Shown: positions 1 to 8,743, numbered from the stretch's first letter. The stretch: DNA of 64,000 nt from Bacteroidota bacterium (GCA_016868475.1 VGGU01000007.1:1-64000), one strand, 5' to 3'. Numbers and translations are program-made. The notes: a model not told the origin generated them from the sequence alone.

Positions 1-1004
1 GAGATTTTCAATCAGAAATAAATAACAGACTCCCTTTCTCATTGATCAGCAACGACACAGCTAAAAATGAGCTGGTGATCATGCCAGGCTATTGGTTTGA
101 ATACAATTTCTATGCGTTAGCACGCAATAGTGAAAAGTTAGCGATACGGGATGGACGATCAGATAAGAGAATCTACTTGGAATATGACTATCTCGCACCT
201 GACACGGTAAATGAAATGCTAGAAGCAATCACCCTTCTAGCCTCCAGCACTGGCCAAGCCTATGCAAAAAAGAAAAGGGTAAAAAAGAATCAGTCATTTA
301 CTGCAATAGGCAATGCATTGCTACAAAACAACCCTGCTGCAGTAGATCAACTTACTCTTTTACTGAATGATGCAGAGAATAGTCATAGACCTGTGCGTTT
401 GACTAAAGTGAATGCAGCCTATCGTAACTATCATCGTTTGATCCGTTATTATTGCGTGAAAGCATTGTTTGCTATTAAACCCAAAGGCACCGATTGGATG
501 CAATATCTAATAAACCGCTGTGAGAAAGTCCAAAAGCAACCCGCAGCCTGGGTCAATGTGGGGGGGCAATTGTTGCCAGAACAAGCTCTCGATCAACTAA
601 TGAAAAATATCTGTGCCGGTAAGATAAGTAGCTGGGATCAAATTCATGACTGGTATCGTAAACAAAGTGACCGATATCAATCAGACAAAGTTGATCATGC
701 CCTATCGGTGCTGCTCCTGATTTCAAACACTAGACCCAGCCGACTGAGCCGAAAGGCTATACTTTCTTTGGTGGATGAGGCGGAGGAAACTGAGGCCTGG
801 ATCATGTCCCAGATCAAAAAATCAAGAGAGAAAGATTATCAAAATCCATTTCGAAAAATGCTCTACACCAACGAAAAAGAAATGGAGCAGGTTATGGGCA
901 AATTGGACCACAACCCATTTATCAAAAGCCTAGAGGCCAAACAAACCCTGTTCTTTCAGCAAACGGCAAGGGTAAAGCTTCTCTTAGCTGGAAAGAAAAG
1001 TTAA
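1..1004 (+). CDS. DUF4954 family protein, C-terminal part (5' truncated)
   Basis: The reading frame is open from the first bases of the window, so the gene begins outside it; the ORF-track start (a TTG at 42) is only the first start-like codon. The visible 334 or so residues contain RLPFSLIS, MPGYWFEYNFYALARNS and YDYLAPDTVNEM, which match my recollection of the Bacteroidota DUF4954 family. In that family a left-handed beta-helix, acyl/sugar-transferase-like N-terminal half precedes this helical part, giving roughly 650 residues in total. No function is established. The gene has the same orientation as the sulfide genes but is separated from them by 127 bp holding a regulatory palindrome, so it is probably not part of that unit. 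The stop codon is at 1002-1004. Confidence 0.75.
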   Translation, partial: DFQSEINNRLPFSLISNDTAKNELVIMPGYWFEYNFYALARNSEKLAIRDGRSDKRIYLEYDYLAPDTVNEMLEAITLLASSTGQAYAKKKRVKKNQSFTAIGNALLQNNPAAVDQLTLLLNDAENSHRPVRLTKVNAAYRNYHRLIRYYCVKALFAIKPKGTDWMQYLINRCEKVQKQPAAWVNVGGQLLPEQALDQLMKNICAGKISSWDQIHDWYRKQSDRYQSDKVDHALSVLLLISNTRPSRLSRKAILSLVDEAEETEAWIMSQIKKSREKDYQNPFRKMLYTNEKEMEQVMGKLDHNPFIKSLEAKQTLFFQQTARVKLLLAGKKS

Positions 1005-1061
1005 TTTATCTATCCTCCAACTAGCTCGGGGTACTGAAGGAATTGGGCCGTCATTAGCCTA

Positions 1062-1105
1062 TGTGACTAGAATCACTTAACAAGAAAATCCAATTCCGAA
1101 ATTTG
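1062..1105 (+). promoter_or_regulatory. CRP/FNR-like palindrome and -7-like box upstream of the persulfide dioxygenase
   Basis: TGTGACTAGAATCACT (1062-1077) is a near-perfect palindrome of the CRP/FNR class, with core TGAC-N4-ATCA centred at 1069.5. GAAATTTG at 1098-1105 resembles the Bacteroidota -7 box TAnnTTTG with one mismatch. From site centre to the last base of the box is 35.5 bp, nearly the same as in front of the SQR gene. This geometry suits an activator bound close to -41.5. Binding is inferred. Confidence 0.6.
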
Positions 1106-1131
1106 TTTTATAAACTATTAAAATTCTATAT

Positions 1132-2550
1132 ATGAAAGTTGAACAAATCTACACCGGTTGCTTGGCGCATGGCGCTTATTACATTGAAAGCAATGGAGAG
1201 GCCGTGGTGATTGATCCACTGCGTGAAGTTGAACCCTATATTCAAAGGGCAGAAAAGAATGGCTCCAAGATCAAGTATGTTTTGGAAACTCACTTTCATG
1301 CAGATTTTGTATCTGGCCACCTTGACCTAAGTAATAAATCAGGCGCTACCATTGTATATGGACCAACGGCAAAGCCTGGATTTAATGCCATTGTTGCCGA
1401 GGACGGCCAAGAGTTTAAAATTGGAGAGCTAACCTTAAAAGTGCTGCATACACCCGGTCATACCATGGAGAGCACCTGTTATTTGTTGCTCAATGAAAAA
1501 AGTAGCCCCATTGGTCTATTCTCGGGAGATACTTTATTCATTGGAGATGTTGGGCGCCCAGATTTAGCACAAAAATTAGTAGCGGATCTGACTCAAGAAA
1601 AATTAGCCGGCCACTTATATGATTCTCTACGCAACAAGATCATGACATTGCCTGATGACGTCATTGTGTATCCAGCTCACGGAGCAGGCAGCGCTTGCGG
1701 TAAGAAGATGAGCAAAGAAACTACTGATTCATTGGGTAATCAAAAGAAAACAAACTATGCTTTGCGCGCAAATATGACCAAAGAGGAGTTCATCAAAGAA
1801 GTGCTTGATGGGCTGGTTGCTCCCCCTGCTTATTTCCCCCTCAATGTGATGATGAATATCCAGGGTTATGAAGCCTTTGACAAAGTATTGGAAAGAGGTC
1901 AGCACGCCCTTAGTCCTGAGGCATTTGAAGCAGCCGCCAATGAAACCAACGCGTTAATCTTGGATACGCGCGCTCCTCAAACATTTGCAGCTGGGTTCAT
2001 ACCCAATTCAATCAACATAGGGATTGACGGAGAGTTTGCGCCATGGGCAGGCGCAATGATATCCGATATCAAACAGGAAATTTTATTGGTTTGTGATCAA
2101 GGACGTGAGGAAGAAGCTATCACTCGTTTAGCTCGTGTTGGGTATGATCACACTATCGGATACTTACAAGGCGGATTTGCTTCTTGGACACAAGCAGGTA
2201 AAGAACTTGATCAAATCCAATCAGTGGATGCGAATTACTTAGCAGGCATCATTGAGAAACAGCCTGTAAATATTCTGGACGTTCGTAAAAAAAATGAATA
2301 TAATAGCGAGCATATTTTGGATGCAGAAAACGCGCCCTTAGATTTTATCAACAACAGCATGGCTCAAATTGACAAAAGCAAAACCTACTATGTACACTGT
2401 GCAGGAGGATATAGATCTATGATCTTCACTTCTATCCTCCGCTCACGCGGTTTTGAAAACCTCATTGACGTGAAGGGTGGTTTTAAAGCATTGAAGGAAA
2501 GCGGCAAGTTTGCAATAAGCGATTACGTTTGTCCTACTTCCTTACTCTAG
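1132..2550 (+). CDS. CstB-like persulfide dioxygenase with two rhodanese domains
   Basis: This is a metallo-beta-lactamase-fold persulfide dioxygenase followed by two rhodanese domains, the layout of staphylococcal CstB, which oxidises glutathione or low-molecular-weight persulfides and moves sulfane sulfur. Residues 52 to 63 read ETHFHADFVSGH; the last His of the usual HxHxDH is Phe, which is tolerable in these mononuclear-iron enzymes. HTPGH and GDTLFIGDVGRPD supply the other metal-site motifs. The first rhodanese loop is CDQGREE (in CstB this middle domain is described as lacking its Cys, here a Cys is present); the second is CAGGYRS near the C-terminus. Length (472 residues) is slightly above CstB. 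It is the first gene of a sulfide cluster (rhodanese, SQR and DUF6132 follow) and has a CRP/FNR-like site upstream. No signal peptide is visible, so it should be cytoplasmic. Confidence 0.87.
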   Translation: MKVEQIYTGCLAHGAYYIESNGEAVVIDPLREVEPYIQRAEKNGSKIKYVLETHFHADFVSGHLDLSNKSGATIVYGPTAKPGFNAIVAEDGQEFKIGELTLKVLHTPGHTMESTCYLLLNEKSSPIGLFSGDTLFIGDVGRPDLAQKLVADLTQEKLAGHLYDSLRNKIMTLPDDVIVYPAHGAGSACGKKMSKETTDSLGNQKKTNYALRANMTKEEFIKEVLDGLVAPPAYFPLNVMMNIQGYEAFDKVLERGQHALSPEAFEAAANETNALILDTRAPQTFAAGFIPNSINIGIDGEFAPWAGAMISDIKQEILLVCDQGREEEAITRLARVGYDHTIGYLQGGFASWTQAGKELDQIQSVDANYLAGIIEKQPVNILDVRKKNEYNSEHILDAENAPLDFINNSMAQIDKSKTYYVHCAGGYRSMIFTSILRSRGFENLIDVKGGFKALKESGKFAISDYVCPTSLL

Positions 2551-2586
2551 AGTGGAGCCAACTTTATATTCATTCAATTACATACT

Positions 2587-2901
2587 ATGATAGGTTTTAT
2601 TAAAAAACTATTCGGCCCTTCTGTTGACTTCTTGCAATTAGTCATGGAAAAAAACGCCATTATTATTGATGTTCGCAGTCCTGGAGAATATAGGTCTGGA
2701 AATATCCCCGGATCTAAGAATTACCCAGTAGATAGTCTCAATGGAAAAATCAAAGAAATAAAGGCGCTCAATAAACCGGTTATCACCGTTTGCCAAAGCG
2801 GTATGCGTAGTGCAATAGCTAAAGGAAAATTGCAACAAGCAGGTCTTGAGGTCTATAATGGAGGTCCCTGGAGCAGTCTATTGCGTAAGTTGGATAAATA
2901 A
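2587..2901 (+). CDS. Single-domain rhodanese sulfurtransferase
   Basis: This 104-residue protein is one rhodanese domain. It has the DVRSPGEY motif near residue 30 and the active loop CQSGMRSA, in which Cys would carry the persulfide. It probably relays sulfane sulfur between the SQR product and the CstB-like enzyme. A short N-terminal segment (MIGFIKKLFGPSVDFLQ) precedes the domain and is not a convincing signal peptide. The gene follows the persulfide dioxygenase by 36 bp on the same strand, so co-transcription is likely. The acceptor (glutathione, bacillithiol-like thiol or cyanide) cannot be told from sequence. Confidence 0.85.
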   Translation: MIGFIKKLFGPSVDFLQLVMEKNAIIIDVRSPGEYRSGNIPGSKNYPVDSLNGKIKEIKALNKPVITVCQSGMRSAIAKGKLQQAGLEVYNGGPWSSLLRKLDK

Positions 2902-2952
2902 GAAGATTAGTTTTATTAACCTCACTTATGATGACCAGCTGAATTTGGTCTA

Positions 2953-2997
2953 TGTGACTTATATCACCTGTTGAGCAATAGCTTGTACTTATCTTAG
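2953..2997 (+). promoter_or_regulatory. CRP/FNR-like palindrome and -7-like box upstream of the SQR gene
   Basis: TGTGACTTATATCACC at 2953-2968 repeats the palindrome seen upstream of the persulfide dioxygenase (core TGAC-N4-ATCA, 2955-2966, centre 2960.5). TATCTTAG at 2990-2997 matches TAnnTTTG at seven of eight places if the n positions are ignored. The centre-to-box distance is 36.5 bp. The SQR gene therefore appears to have its own regulated promoter in addition to any read-through. Confidence 0.6.
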
Positions 2998-3014
2998 TTC
3001 AATAGTTTAATTCT

Positions 3015-4211
3015 ATGCATTATCAACATCAACTAGTAATTGTAGGTGGCGGAAATGCCGGCATCTCTACAGCAGCCCAATTGCTTCGTAAAAACAAACA
3101 ATTAGACATTGTCATTATTGAGCCTTCAACTTTTCATTATTATCAACCTGCCTGGACCCTGGTAGGTGCTGGCGTATTTGATGTGCAAAAAACCAAACGG
3201 ACAGAAGCCAGCGTCATTCCTAAAGGAGCCCGCTGGATCAAGAGTAAGGCCACTAGTTTTCAACCCGAGAATAATCAGGTAACCTTGGAAAATGGAGAAA
3301 CGATTAATTATGAATTGTTGATTGTTGCACCGGGGATACAATTAAACTGGCATGAGATTAAAGGATTAACTGAGAGTTTAGGAAAAAATGGAGTCACTTC
3401 TAATTATAAATTTGAGTTAGCCCCCTACACTTGGGAATGCATCAAGAACTTCAAAGGGGGAAACATGCTCTTTACAAATCCCCCGGGTGCCGTTAAGTGT
3501 GGAGGTGCCCCCCATAAAATTATGTGGATGGCGGGAGATTGGTTAAGGAAGAAAAAATTATTAGCACAAACGAAGATCCAGTATTGGAGTGGAGGCACTC
3601 GTTTGTTTGGAGTTCCAAAATATGAAAAGACTTTCCTGAAAGTAGCGGAACGGAACCACGTGGATATGCATTTCTACACTAAGCTAGTGGAGGTGGATGG
3701 CCCTAACAAAAAAGCAAAATTCATTGGCTTTGGAGAGAATAATAAAAATCAAGAATACTGGGTTAACTTTGATATGCTCCACGTAACTCCTCCTCAATCA
3801 GCTCCTGATTTTGTTCGCAACAGCCCACTTGCCAATGAAGCGGGTTGGGTTGACGTTGACAAATTCACTTTGCAACATGCTCGTTATCCAAATGTATTTA
3901 GCTTAGGAGATGCTGCTTCTTTGCCTACTTCTCGTACCGGTGCAGCCATACGGAAACAAGTAACAGTATTGGTTCAAAACATACTAGCCTTCAAAGAGGG
4001 TAAGCCACTAACGCATCGTTATAACGGATACAGCAGCTGCCCTGTGGTAACCAGTTATGGCACCTTGGTGCTTTGCGAGTTTGATTATGATGGCAAGCCC
4101 ACGGAAACTTTCCCCTTTGATCAAAGCAAAGAACGATGGAGTATGTATATGCTAAAAAAATGGATGCTCCCTTGGTTATATTGGAATCAAATTTTACCTG
4201 GCAAAATGTAA
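3015..4211 (+). CDS. sqr: Type II sulfide:quinone oxidoreductase
   Basis: SQR is a flavoprotein on the membrane that oxidises sulfide to sulfane sulfur and reduces the quinone pool (menaquinone is expected here). The N-terminus has the FAD motif VIVGGGNAGIST. Two Cys residues fit the redox pair of type II (human SQOR-like) enzymes: C162 in VKCGGAPHK and C342 in SSCPVVTSYG. A second dinucleotide-binding motif, FSLGDAASLPTSRTGAA, lies near residue 300. The C-terminus (WMLPWLYWNQILPG) is aromatic and amphipathic, as expected for monotopic membrane attachment. The length of 398 is normal. Its neighbours, persulfide dioxygenase and rhodanese upstream and DUF6132 9 bp downstream, make sulfide oxidation the clear role. 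Confidence 0.92.
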   Translation: MHYQHQLVIVGGGNAGISTAAQLLRKNKQLDIVIIEPSTFHYYQPAWTLVGAGVFDVQKTKRTEASVIPKGARWIKSKATSFQPENNQVTLENGETINYELLIVAPGIQLNWHEIKGLTESLGKNGVTSNYKFELAPYTWECIKNFKGGNMLFTNPPGAVKCGGAPHKIMWMAGDWLRKKKLLAQTKIQYWSGGTRLFGVPKYEKTFLKVAERNHVDMHFYTKLVEVDGPNKKAKFIGFGENNKNQEYWVNFDMLHVTPPQSAPDFVRNSPLANEAGWVDVDKFTLQHARYPNVFSLGDAASLPTSRTGAAIRKQVTVLVQNILAFKEGKPLTHRYNGYSSCPVVTSYGTLVLCEFDYDGKPTETFPFDQSKERWSMYMLKKWMLPWLYWNQILPGKM

Positions 4212-4220
4212 ACGGCGAAA

Positions 4221-4442
4221 ATGAAGACCTGGATTTTCAACAATAAATTAACGATAATTGGCGTAGTTCTTGGGGCCATTGGCGGCTTCATTTACTGGCA
4301 ACAAATTGGGTGTGTTTCAGGCACCTGCCCTATTACATCTTCCTGGTTTAACAGCACGGCCTACGGAGCCCTTATGGGTGGCTTATTGTTTAGTCTTTTT
4401 AAGCAACAAAAAAAAGAAAACCCCCGGAGAACCGAGGGTTGA
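4221..4442 (+). CDS. DUF6132 family small membrane protein
   Basis: This 73-residue protein has two hydrophobic segments (about residues 11-27 and 48-62) flanking CVSGTCPITS, a motif typical of DUF6132 proteins in Bacteroidota as I remember them. It starts 9 bp after the SQR stop and is probably in the same transcript. The two Cys residues between the helices could handle sulfane sulfur or a metal, but no function is established. A partly paired hairpin (4419-4440) overlaps the last codons; it has no following T-tract, so I do not call it a terminator. Confidence 0.7.
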   Translation: MKTWIFNNKLTIIGVVLGAIGGFIYWQQIGCVSGTCPITSSWFNSTAYGALMGGLLFSLFKQQKKENPRRTEG

Positions 4443-4609
4443 ATATAAACAAAAGCAAACTTTAGTTGTTTTCCCGTCAAGGTCAAAACTAATAAAAGCC
4501 GTTTTTTACATACTTGATGTTGGTCAGCCTTTGTGCTGATTCCTGTCAAGAAATTTTCTCTTACAAAAAACTAAGCTGCTGCGGCCATTGATTCCTATTT
4601 TTGTTCTTC

Positions 4610-6169
4610 ATGAGACCTACTACCGTTAAAACAATTTCTCTGGTGGCCATACCGGTGGTTGCCATTTCTTTTTTACTTGCCTGGTTGTTGAAAGACAATA
4701 AGGTGATGATGACAGGGCTTACACTTCTTATTGTACTTACAAGTTTTATCCCAGGCACACGTTCAACCTTGCTGGCAGGGATTGCAACCATGGTATTAAT
4801 TACTCTATGGAGCGCACTTTTTCCTCCTGAACAATTTGACCTGATCCGAGAACTTTTGGTCCAACTCTACATGTTATCATTGGCCGCATTCACCATGATT
4901 ATGGTATTCTACTACAAGAGAGTGCAAGAAAATTACAATATTGAAAAAGCGCACATGACCTGTCTTTTTGAAAATGCCACAGAAGGTATTTTGCTCACCA
5001 ATCGAAAAGGCGTGATAGTCATGGCCAATAGAGCTGCCGAAGAGATGTTTGATTACTCCGCCGGCGAGTTGGACGGTCTTTCCATTGAAAATCTAATTCC
5101 TCAAAGATACCAACACAATCACTCAAGCCATAGAGAAGGATTCTATCATCAACCCAACAATAGGTATATGGGGAAGGGTCGAGACCTTTTTGCTCGGAAA
5201 AAAGACCAAAGCGAGTTTCCTGTGGAGATCAGCCTCTCTTCCTATAATCAGAATGACGAAACCTTTGTGATTGCATTTATTGTAGATATTACTTCCCGAA
5301 AAGAAGCAGAAAACAAGTTAGCCTCACAGCGAGAAGACTTGGAGAAGGCAAGTCAGGATATGCGCGTACTCAATACTCAATTGGAGGAAAAAGTAGAAGG
5401 CCGAACAGTGGTTTTACAAGAAGCTTTAGAAAAACTCGAGATCTCACAGAAGGAACTTAGCACTTCGCTTGACAAAGAAAGACAATTGAACGAGATCAAA
5501 AGCCGGTTTGTTTCAATGGCTTCTCATGAATTCAGGACACCTCTTAGTACCATTTTATCTTCGGCAACTCTTATTGCTAAATTTCCAGAAATTGACGATC
5601 AACCTAAAAGGGAAAAACATGTTGGCCGCATCAAGGACTCTGTAAAGCACTTGAATGAACTACTGGAAGATTTTCTCTCCCTTGGAAAACTGGAAGAAGG
5701 AAAAGTTAGTATTAGTGCCATTGAATTTTCTGTGCCGGAGTTTTTTGACGATATCGTGGATGAAGTAAAACCTCAATTAAAGAAAGATCAAAAGATTGAG
5801 TACAGCTACGCCAGCCTTACCAACTTTGTCACAGATAAGCGTATGCTGAAAAACATTTTGCTGAATATACTTTCCAATGGAATCAAATTTTCTGGAGAAG
5901 GCACGGTGATCTCATTGGAAGCCTGCTTGGAAGATTACCAACTAAAAATTATTGTCAAAGACCAAGGTATTGGAATCCCTGAAGAAGACCAGAAACATCT
6001 GTTCGCCACTTTTTTTAGAGCTGCCAATGTCAGCAATACTCAAGGCACCGGGTTAGGTCTGGCTATAGTTAAACGATACGTAAATCTCTTGAAAGGAGAG
6101 ATAAGTTTACAAAGTGTATTAGAATTAGGCACTACCATTACCATGAAATTACCCCAGCTTCAAGCTTAG
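4610..6169 (+). CDS. Membrane-bound PAS-domain sensor histidine kinase
   Basis: The start is taken at the ATG at 4610, three codons inside the ORF-track start. Four or so hydrophobic segments occupy roughly residues 8-100. A PAS domain follows (about 115-235, with LFENATEGILLTNRKG and EFPVEISLS), then a coiled coil (about 235-295), a HisKA box with H306 in MASHEFRTPLS, and an ATPase domain with NILSNGIKFS, DQGIGIP and GTGLGLAIVKR. No haem- or cluster-binding residues are evident in the PAS region. The gene lies between the sulfide and cbb3 clusters and ends with a 4-bp convergent overlap with the SafE-type gene. The CRP-type response regulator at 14983 is the only receiver protein in the window, so it is a plausible partner; that pairing is inference. 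Confidence 0.88.
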   Translation: MRPTTVKTISLVAIPVVAISFLLAWLLKDNKVMMTGLTLLIVLTSFIPGTRSTLLAGIATMVLITLWSALFPPEQFDLIRELLVQLYMLSLAAFTMIMVFYYKRVQENYNIEKAHMTCLFENATEGILLTNRKGVIVMANRAAEEMFDYSAGELDGLSIENLIPQRYQHNHSSHREGFYHQPNNRYMGKGRDLFARKKDQSEFPVEISLSSYNQNDETFVIAFIVDITSRKEAENKLASQREDLEKASQDMRVLNTQLEEKVEGRTVVLQEALEKLEISQKELSTSLDKERQLNEIKSRFVSMASHEFRTPLSTILSSATLIAKFPEIDDQPKREKHVGRIKDSVKHLNELLEDFLSLGKLEEGKVSISAIEFSVPEFFDDIVDEVKPQLKKDQKIEYSYASLTNFVTDKRMLKNILLNILSNGIKFSGEGTVISLEACLEDYQLKIIVKDQGIGIPEEDQKHLFATFFRAANVSNTQGTGLGLAIVKRYVNLLKGEISLQSVLELGTTITMKLPQLQA

Positions 6170-6885
6170 GCAGGATGGCAATTTACAGCATCGGAAGGCA
6201 GTTCCGGAAGAACGGGACTTAGGTAGGGAATCCCTAAATTTAATCCACGCAGAATTAGTAAGATCCCCATGCCCGCTACAAAATAAGGGACCATTTTTTG
6301 TAAGGATAATCGTAGAGCGGGTTTTATAAGATGTCCGCTAAAACTAACTAACAACATCGAAGGAAGGGTTCCAACCCCAAAGGCCGCCATAAAGCCAACA
6401 CTGTCTTCAATTTTTCCAATAGAAAAGGTACTGGCCATTGCTATATAGACTAGTCCGCAGGGTAGCCATGCATTGGCCATACCCAAAATAAAAAAATGAT
6501 GTACTCTTTTGGCTGCCATTAATCGCTTGGAAATAAATTGTTGGATGCCTGTAAAAAAACGGGCCAGCAATGGCCATTTTAGCGGGTAAGACTTTTTATT
6601 GTATAACAGGGCAGCAAGTATAATCAGTATCCCCATTCCAATGGAAAGTCCTTGTTGGAATCGACCAATTTGTAGCGGTCTACCAGCCAGTCCAATCAAT
6701 AGTCCTAAAAATGCATAATTGATTACTCTGCCAATTTGATAAGAAGCTATCAACACATTTTTTTTGACAATCGATTGAACCTGATGCATAGGTAATGCTA
6801 AATTCAGGGGCCCACACATGCCTATGCAGTGAAAGCTGCCAGCAAGGCCCAGCATTAATCCCCCCAATAACAGCACTGTATTCAT
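6166..6885 (-). CDS. SafE/TauE-type membrane protein of the cbb3 cluster
   Basis: This 239-residue polytopic protein has about six hydrophobic segments and the N-terminal motif GSFHCIGMCGPLNLALP, typical of the UreH/SafE-type domain found beside cbb3 genes in Bacteroidota. The two Cys residues of HCIGMCGP look like a metal site. A role in copper delivery or oxidase assembly is plausible from context but not proven; despite the family name there is no reason to call it a sulfite exporter. It is the last gene of the cco run, overlapping ccoH by 1 bp, and its stop overlaps the convergent kinase stop. Confidence 0.75.
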   Translation of the reverse strand: MNTVLLLGGLMLGLAGSFHCIGMCGPLNLALPMHQVQSIVKKNVLIASYQIGRVINYAFLGLLIGLAGRPLQIGRFQQGLSIGMGILIILAALLYNKKSYPLKWPLLARFFTGIQQFISKRLMAAKRVHHFFILGMANAWLPCGLVYIAMASTFSIGKIEDSVGFMAAFGVGTLPSMLLVSFSGHLIKPALRLSLQKMVPYFVAGMGILLILRGLNLGIPYLSPVLPELPSDAVNCHPA

Positions 6886-7322
6886 TAATAAACTACAATG
6901 TCTTTTTCCGCATAATAATTTTTCTCAGACTGAGTCCAGGTGATCTTCCCTTTGTATGTACCAGGCAATATGGAGTCTTTGGAAAAAAATTGTTGCCCTT
7001 TATCGTCAGTAGCCAACAAAAATCTTCGATCTTTTCTTGAATCATTGGCGCAATAAAAAAATATCTCCCCGGTAGCTTTGGCTAAATGCATTTCTGATGG
7101 CAATTCTAGAACAATTCCCCCTGAAACAGGAAACAGCTTTACTTCCGCACTTAGCGTTGCAGCAGCGGCTTTTCCGTCAATGACTTGTTGGTAACGAAGC
7201 TCTTGTTTATAATAATCCTTTTCAACCAGTTCAAAATCAGTGTTAAACGCTTGATAGACCAAAAAAGCCATACCTCCAGCAAATAGTATAAAGGCCAATA
7301 TCAGTTTATTTCCCCAGTTCAT
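6885..7322 (-). CDS. ccoH: FixH/CcoH family cbb3 oxidase assembly protein
   Basis: This 145-residue protein has one N-terminal membrane helix (LILAFILFAGGMAFLVYQAF) followed by VEKDYYKQELRYQQ, the hallmark of FixH/CcoH proteins, and an extracytoplasmic beta-rich domain. CcoH takes part in late assembly of cbb3 oxidase. It sits 8 bp after ccoG and overlaps the SafE-type gene, in the standard order G-H. Confidence 0.88.
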   Translation of the reverse strand: MNWGNKLILAFILFAGGMAFLVYQAFNTDFELVEKDYYKQELRYQQVIDGKAAAATLSAEVKLFPVSGGIVLELPSEMHLAKATGEIFFYCANDSRKDRRFLLATDDKGQQFFSKDSILPGTYKGKITWTQSEKNYYAEKDIVVY

Positions 7323-7330
7323 TACTTAAC

Positions 7331-8743
7331 TTATTCTCCTTTGGTAAATGGTCCTGTGAAATTAGTCTTTATGGTGGTAATTTTTTCTTTTCCCGAATAG
7401 AGGCCAACTTTTAATTTAACTGTTCGTTGACTTAATGCTTTCTTAGAGATAGTGATAAAGAATGAACCTGCTGCTTGATCTTCCCGTTTAAGGTGAATAA
7501 AATTATTGCCGATCATGGATACTCTACCAGAATGCTCAAACTCGCCTTCTAGCTTCAGCGTTACATCCTTATCCTTCATGGTTTTATTAATGATCTTAAT
7601 CTCATATAGATTACTGAGACTATCCACCCCAACTTCCTGATATAATTGCCCCCTGGTTCTGACAATGGTGCCATCTATAGCTGCTCGTGTAGCTAACAAC
7701 AGGGCAAGTAGTCCTGATAATACTATCAATATGAAGGTGTAAAACTTCATACGTGCAGTGTAGCGAAGGGGCTTTTGTAGTGAAATTCCATTTTCAGAAT
7801 CATAGCGAACAAGACCCCGAGGTTTGTTGATAGACTCCATGATCTGATCACAGGCGTCAATGCAAGCCGTGCACCCCACACACTCCATTTGTAGCCCATT
7901 TCTAATATCAATACCAGTAGGACAAACCCTTACGCAATTGAAGCAATCAATGCAATCACCAAAGCTTTCACTCCCCTCCCCCTTTTTTAATTTTCCACGG
8001 GGTTCCCCACGTTGGTAATCATAGGCAACAATCATGGAATTGCGGTCAAGTAATACACTTTGTAAACGACCATAGGGGCATACCACTGTGCAGGCTTGCT
8101 CCCGAAAGAAAGCATAAACTAAATAAAATACAGACGAAAAAACAATTAGCGATAAAAAACCTACCCAGTGCTGCGAAACTGGCTCAGTGATGATCTGCCA
8201 AAGTTTGTCAACACCAATGATATAGGCCAAAAAGTAATTGGCAATAATAAAAGCTACTCCAAAAAAAACTGTGTGCTTCCCTGCTTTTTTACTGATCTTT
8301 TCGGTATTCCAAGACATTTTAGCCAACACTCTTTGCTTTGACGCGTCTCCTTCAATCAGGTATTCTATTTTACGAAAGACCATTTCCATGAAAATGGTCT
8401 GTGGGCATATCCATCCGCAAAACAAGCGTCCAAAAGCGGCAGTAAATAAAACTATAATGATGATGAAGGTCACCATCGTCAGGCCAAAGATGAAAAAATC
8501 TTGAGGCCAGAAAATCTTTCCGAAGATGATGAACTTAGCTTCGGGTATATTGAATAAAAATAATGGCCGGTCCTTGTACTTGATAAAAGGCAGGCTTAGA
8601 AAAACCAAAAAAAAGACTCTACTAGCCCAAGTTCGAGCTGAGCTAAATCTGCCTTTAGGTTTCTGGGCAAAAATCCACTTTCTTTTTCCTTCTGGGTCTA
8701 CTGTGGCAATTCGGTCCCTGAATGATTCATCATTGGGCCGCAT
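7331..8743 (-). CDS. ccoG: CcoG/FixG cbb3 oxidase accessory ferredoxin-type protein
   Basis: This 470-residue membrane protein has several helices, including CGWICPQTIFMEMVFRK. Two four-Cys ferredoxin motifs follow: CIDCFNCVRVCPTGIDIR and CVGCTACIDACDQI. A C-terminal Ig-like domain of FixG type ends the protein. CcoG is a cupric reductase that helps supply copper to CcoN. The N-terminal DRIATVDPEGKRKWIFAQKPKG is a family signature. The gene overlaps ccoP by 14 bp, indicating translational coupling. Confidence 0.93.
   Translation of the reverse strand: MRPNDESFRDRIATVDPEGKRKWIFAQKPKGRFSSARTWASRVFFLVFLSLPFIKYKDRPLFLFNIPEAKFIIFGKIFWPQDFFIFGLTMVTFIIIIVLFTAAFGRLFCGWICPQTIFMEMVFRKIEYLIEGDASKQRVLAKMSWNTEKISKKAGKHTVFFGVAFIIANYFLAYIIGVDKLWQIITEPVSQHWVGFLSLIVFSSVFYLVYAFFREQACTVVCPYGRLQSVLLDRNSMIVAYDYQRGEPRGKLKKGEGSESFGDCIDCFNCVRVCPTGIDIRNGLQMECVGCTACIDACDQIMESINKPRGLVRYDSENGISLQKPLRYTARMKFYTFILIVLSGLLALLLATRAAIDGTIVRTRGQLYQEVGVDSLSNLYEIKIINKTMKDKDVTLKLEGEFEHSGRVSMIGNNFIHLKREDQAAGSFFITISKKALSQRTVKLKVGLYSGKEKITTIKTNFTGPFTKGE

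Noticed and set aside
4419-4440. Hairpin at the end of the DUF6132 gene as a terminator
   Set aside because: The stem is broken by mismatches, overlaps coding sequence and has no T-tract on the plus strand.
4515-4526. TGATGTTGGTCA upstream of the kinase as a seventh regulator site
   Set aside because: It matches the degenerate core, but the inner bases are GC-containing unlike the other sites, it is 90 bp from the start codon, and no -7 box follows. About four chance matches are expected in the window.
6166-6885. Sulfite exporter linked to the sulfide-oxidation genes
   Set aside because: The name comes from the family only; the protein is the last gene of the cco run and its N-terminal HCIGMC motif fits an oxidase or copper role better.
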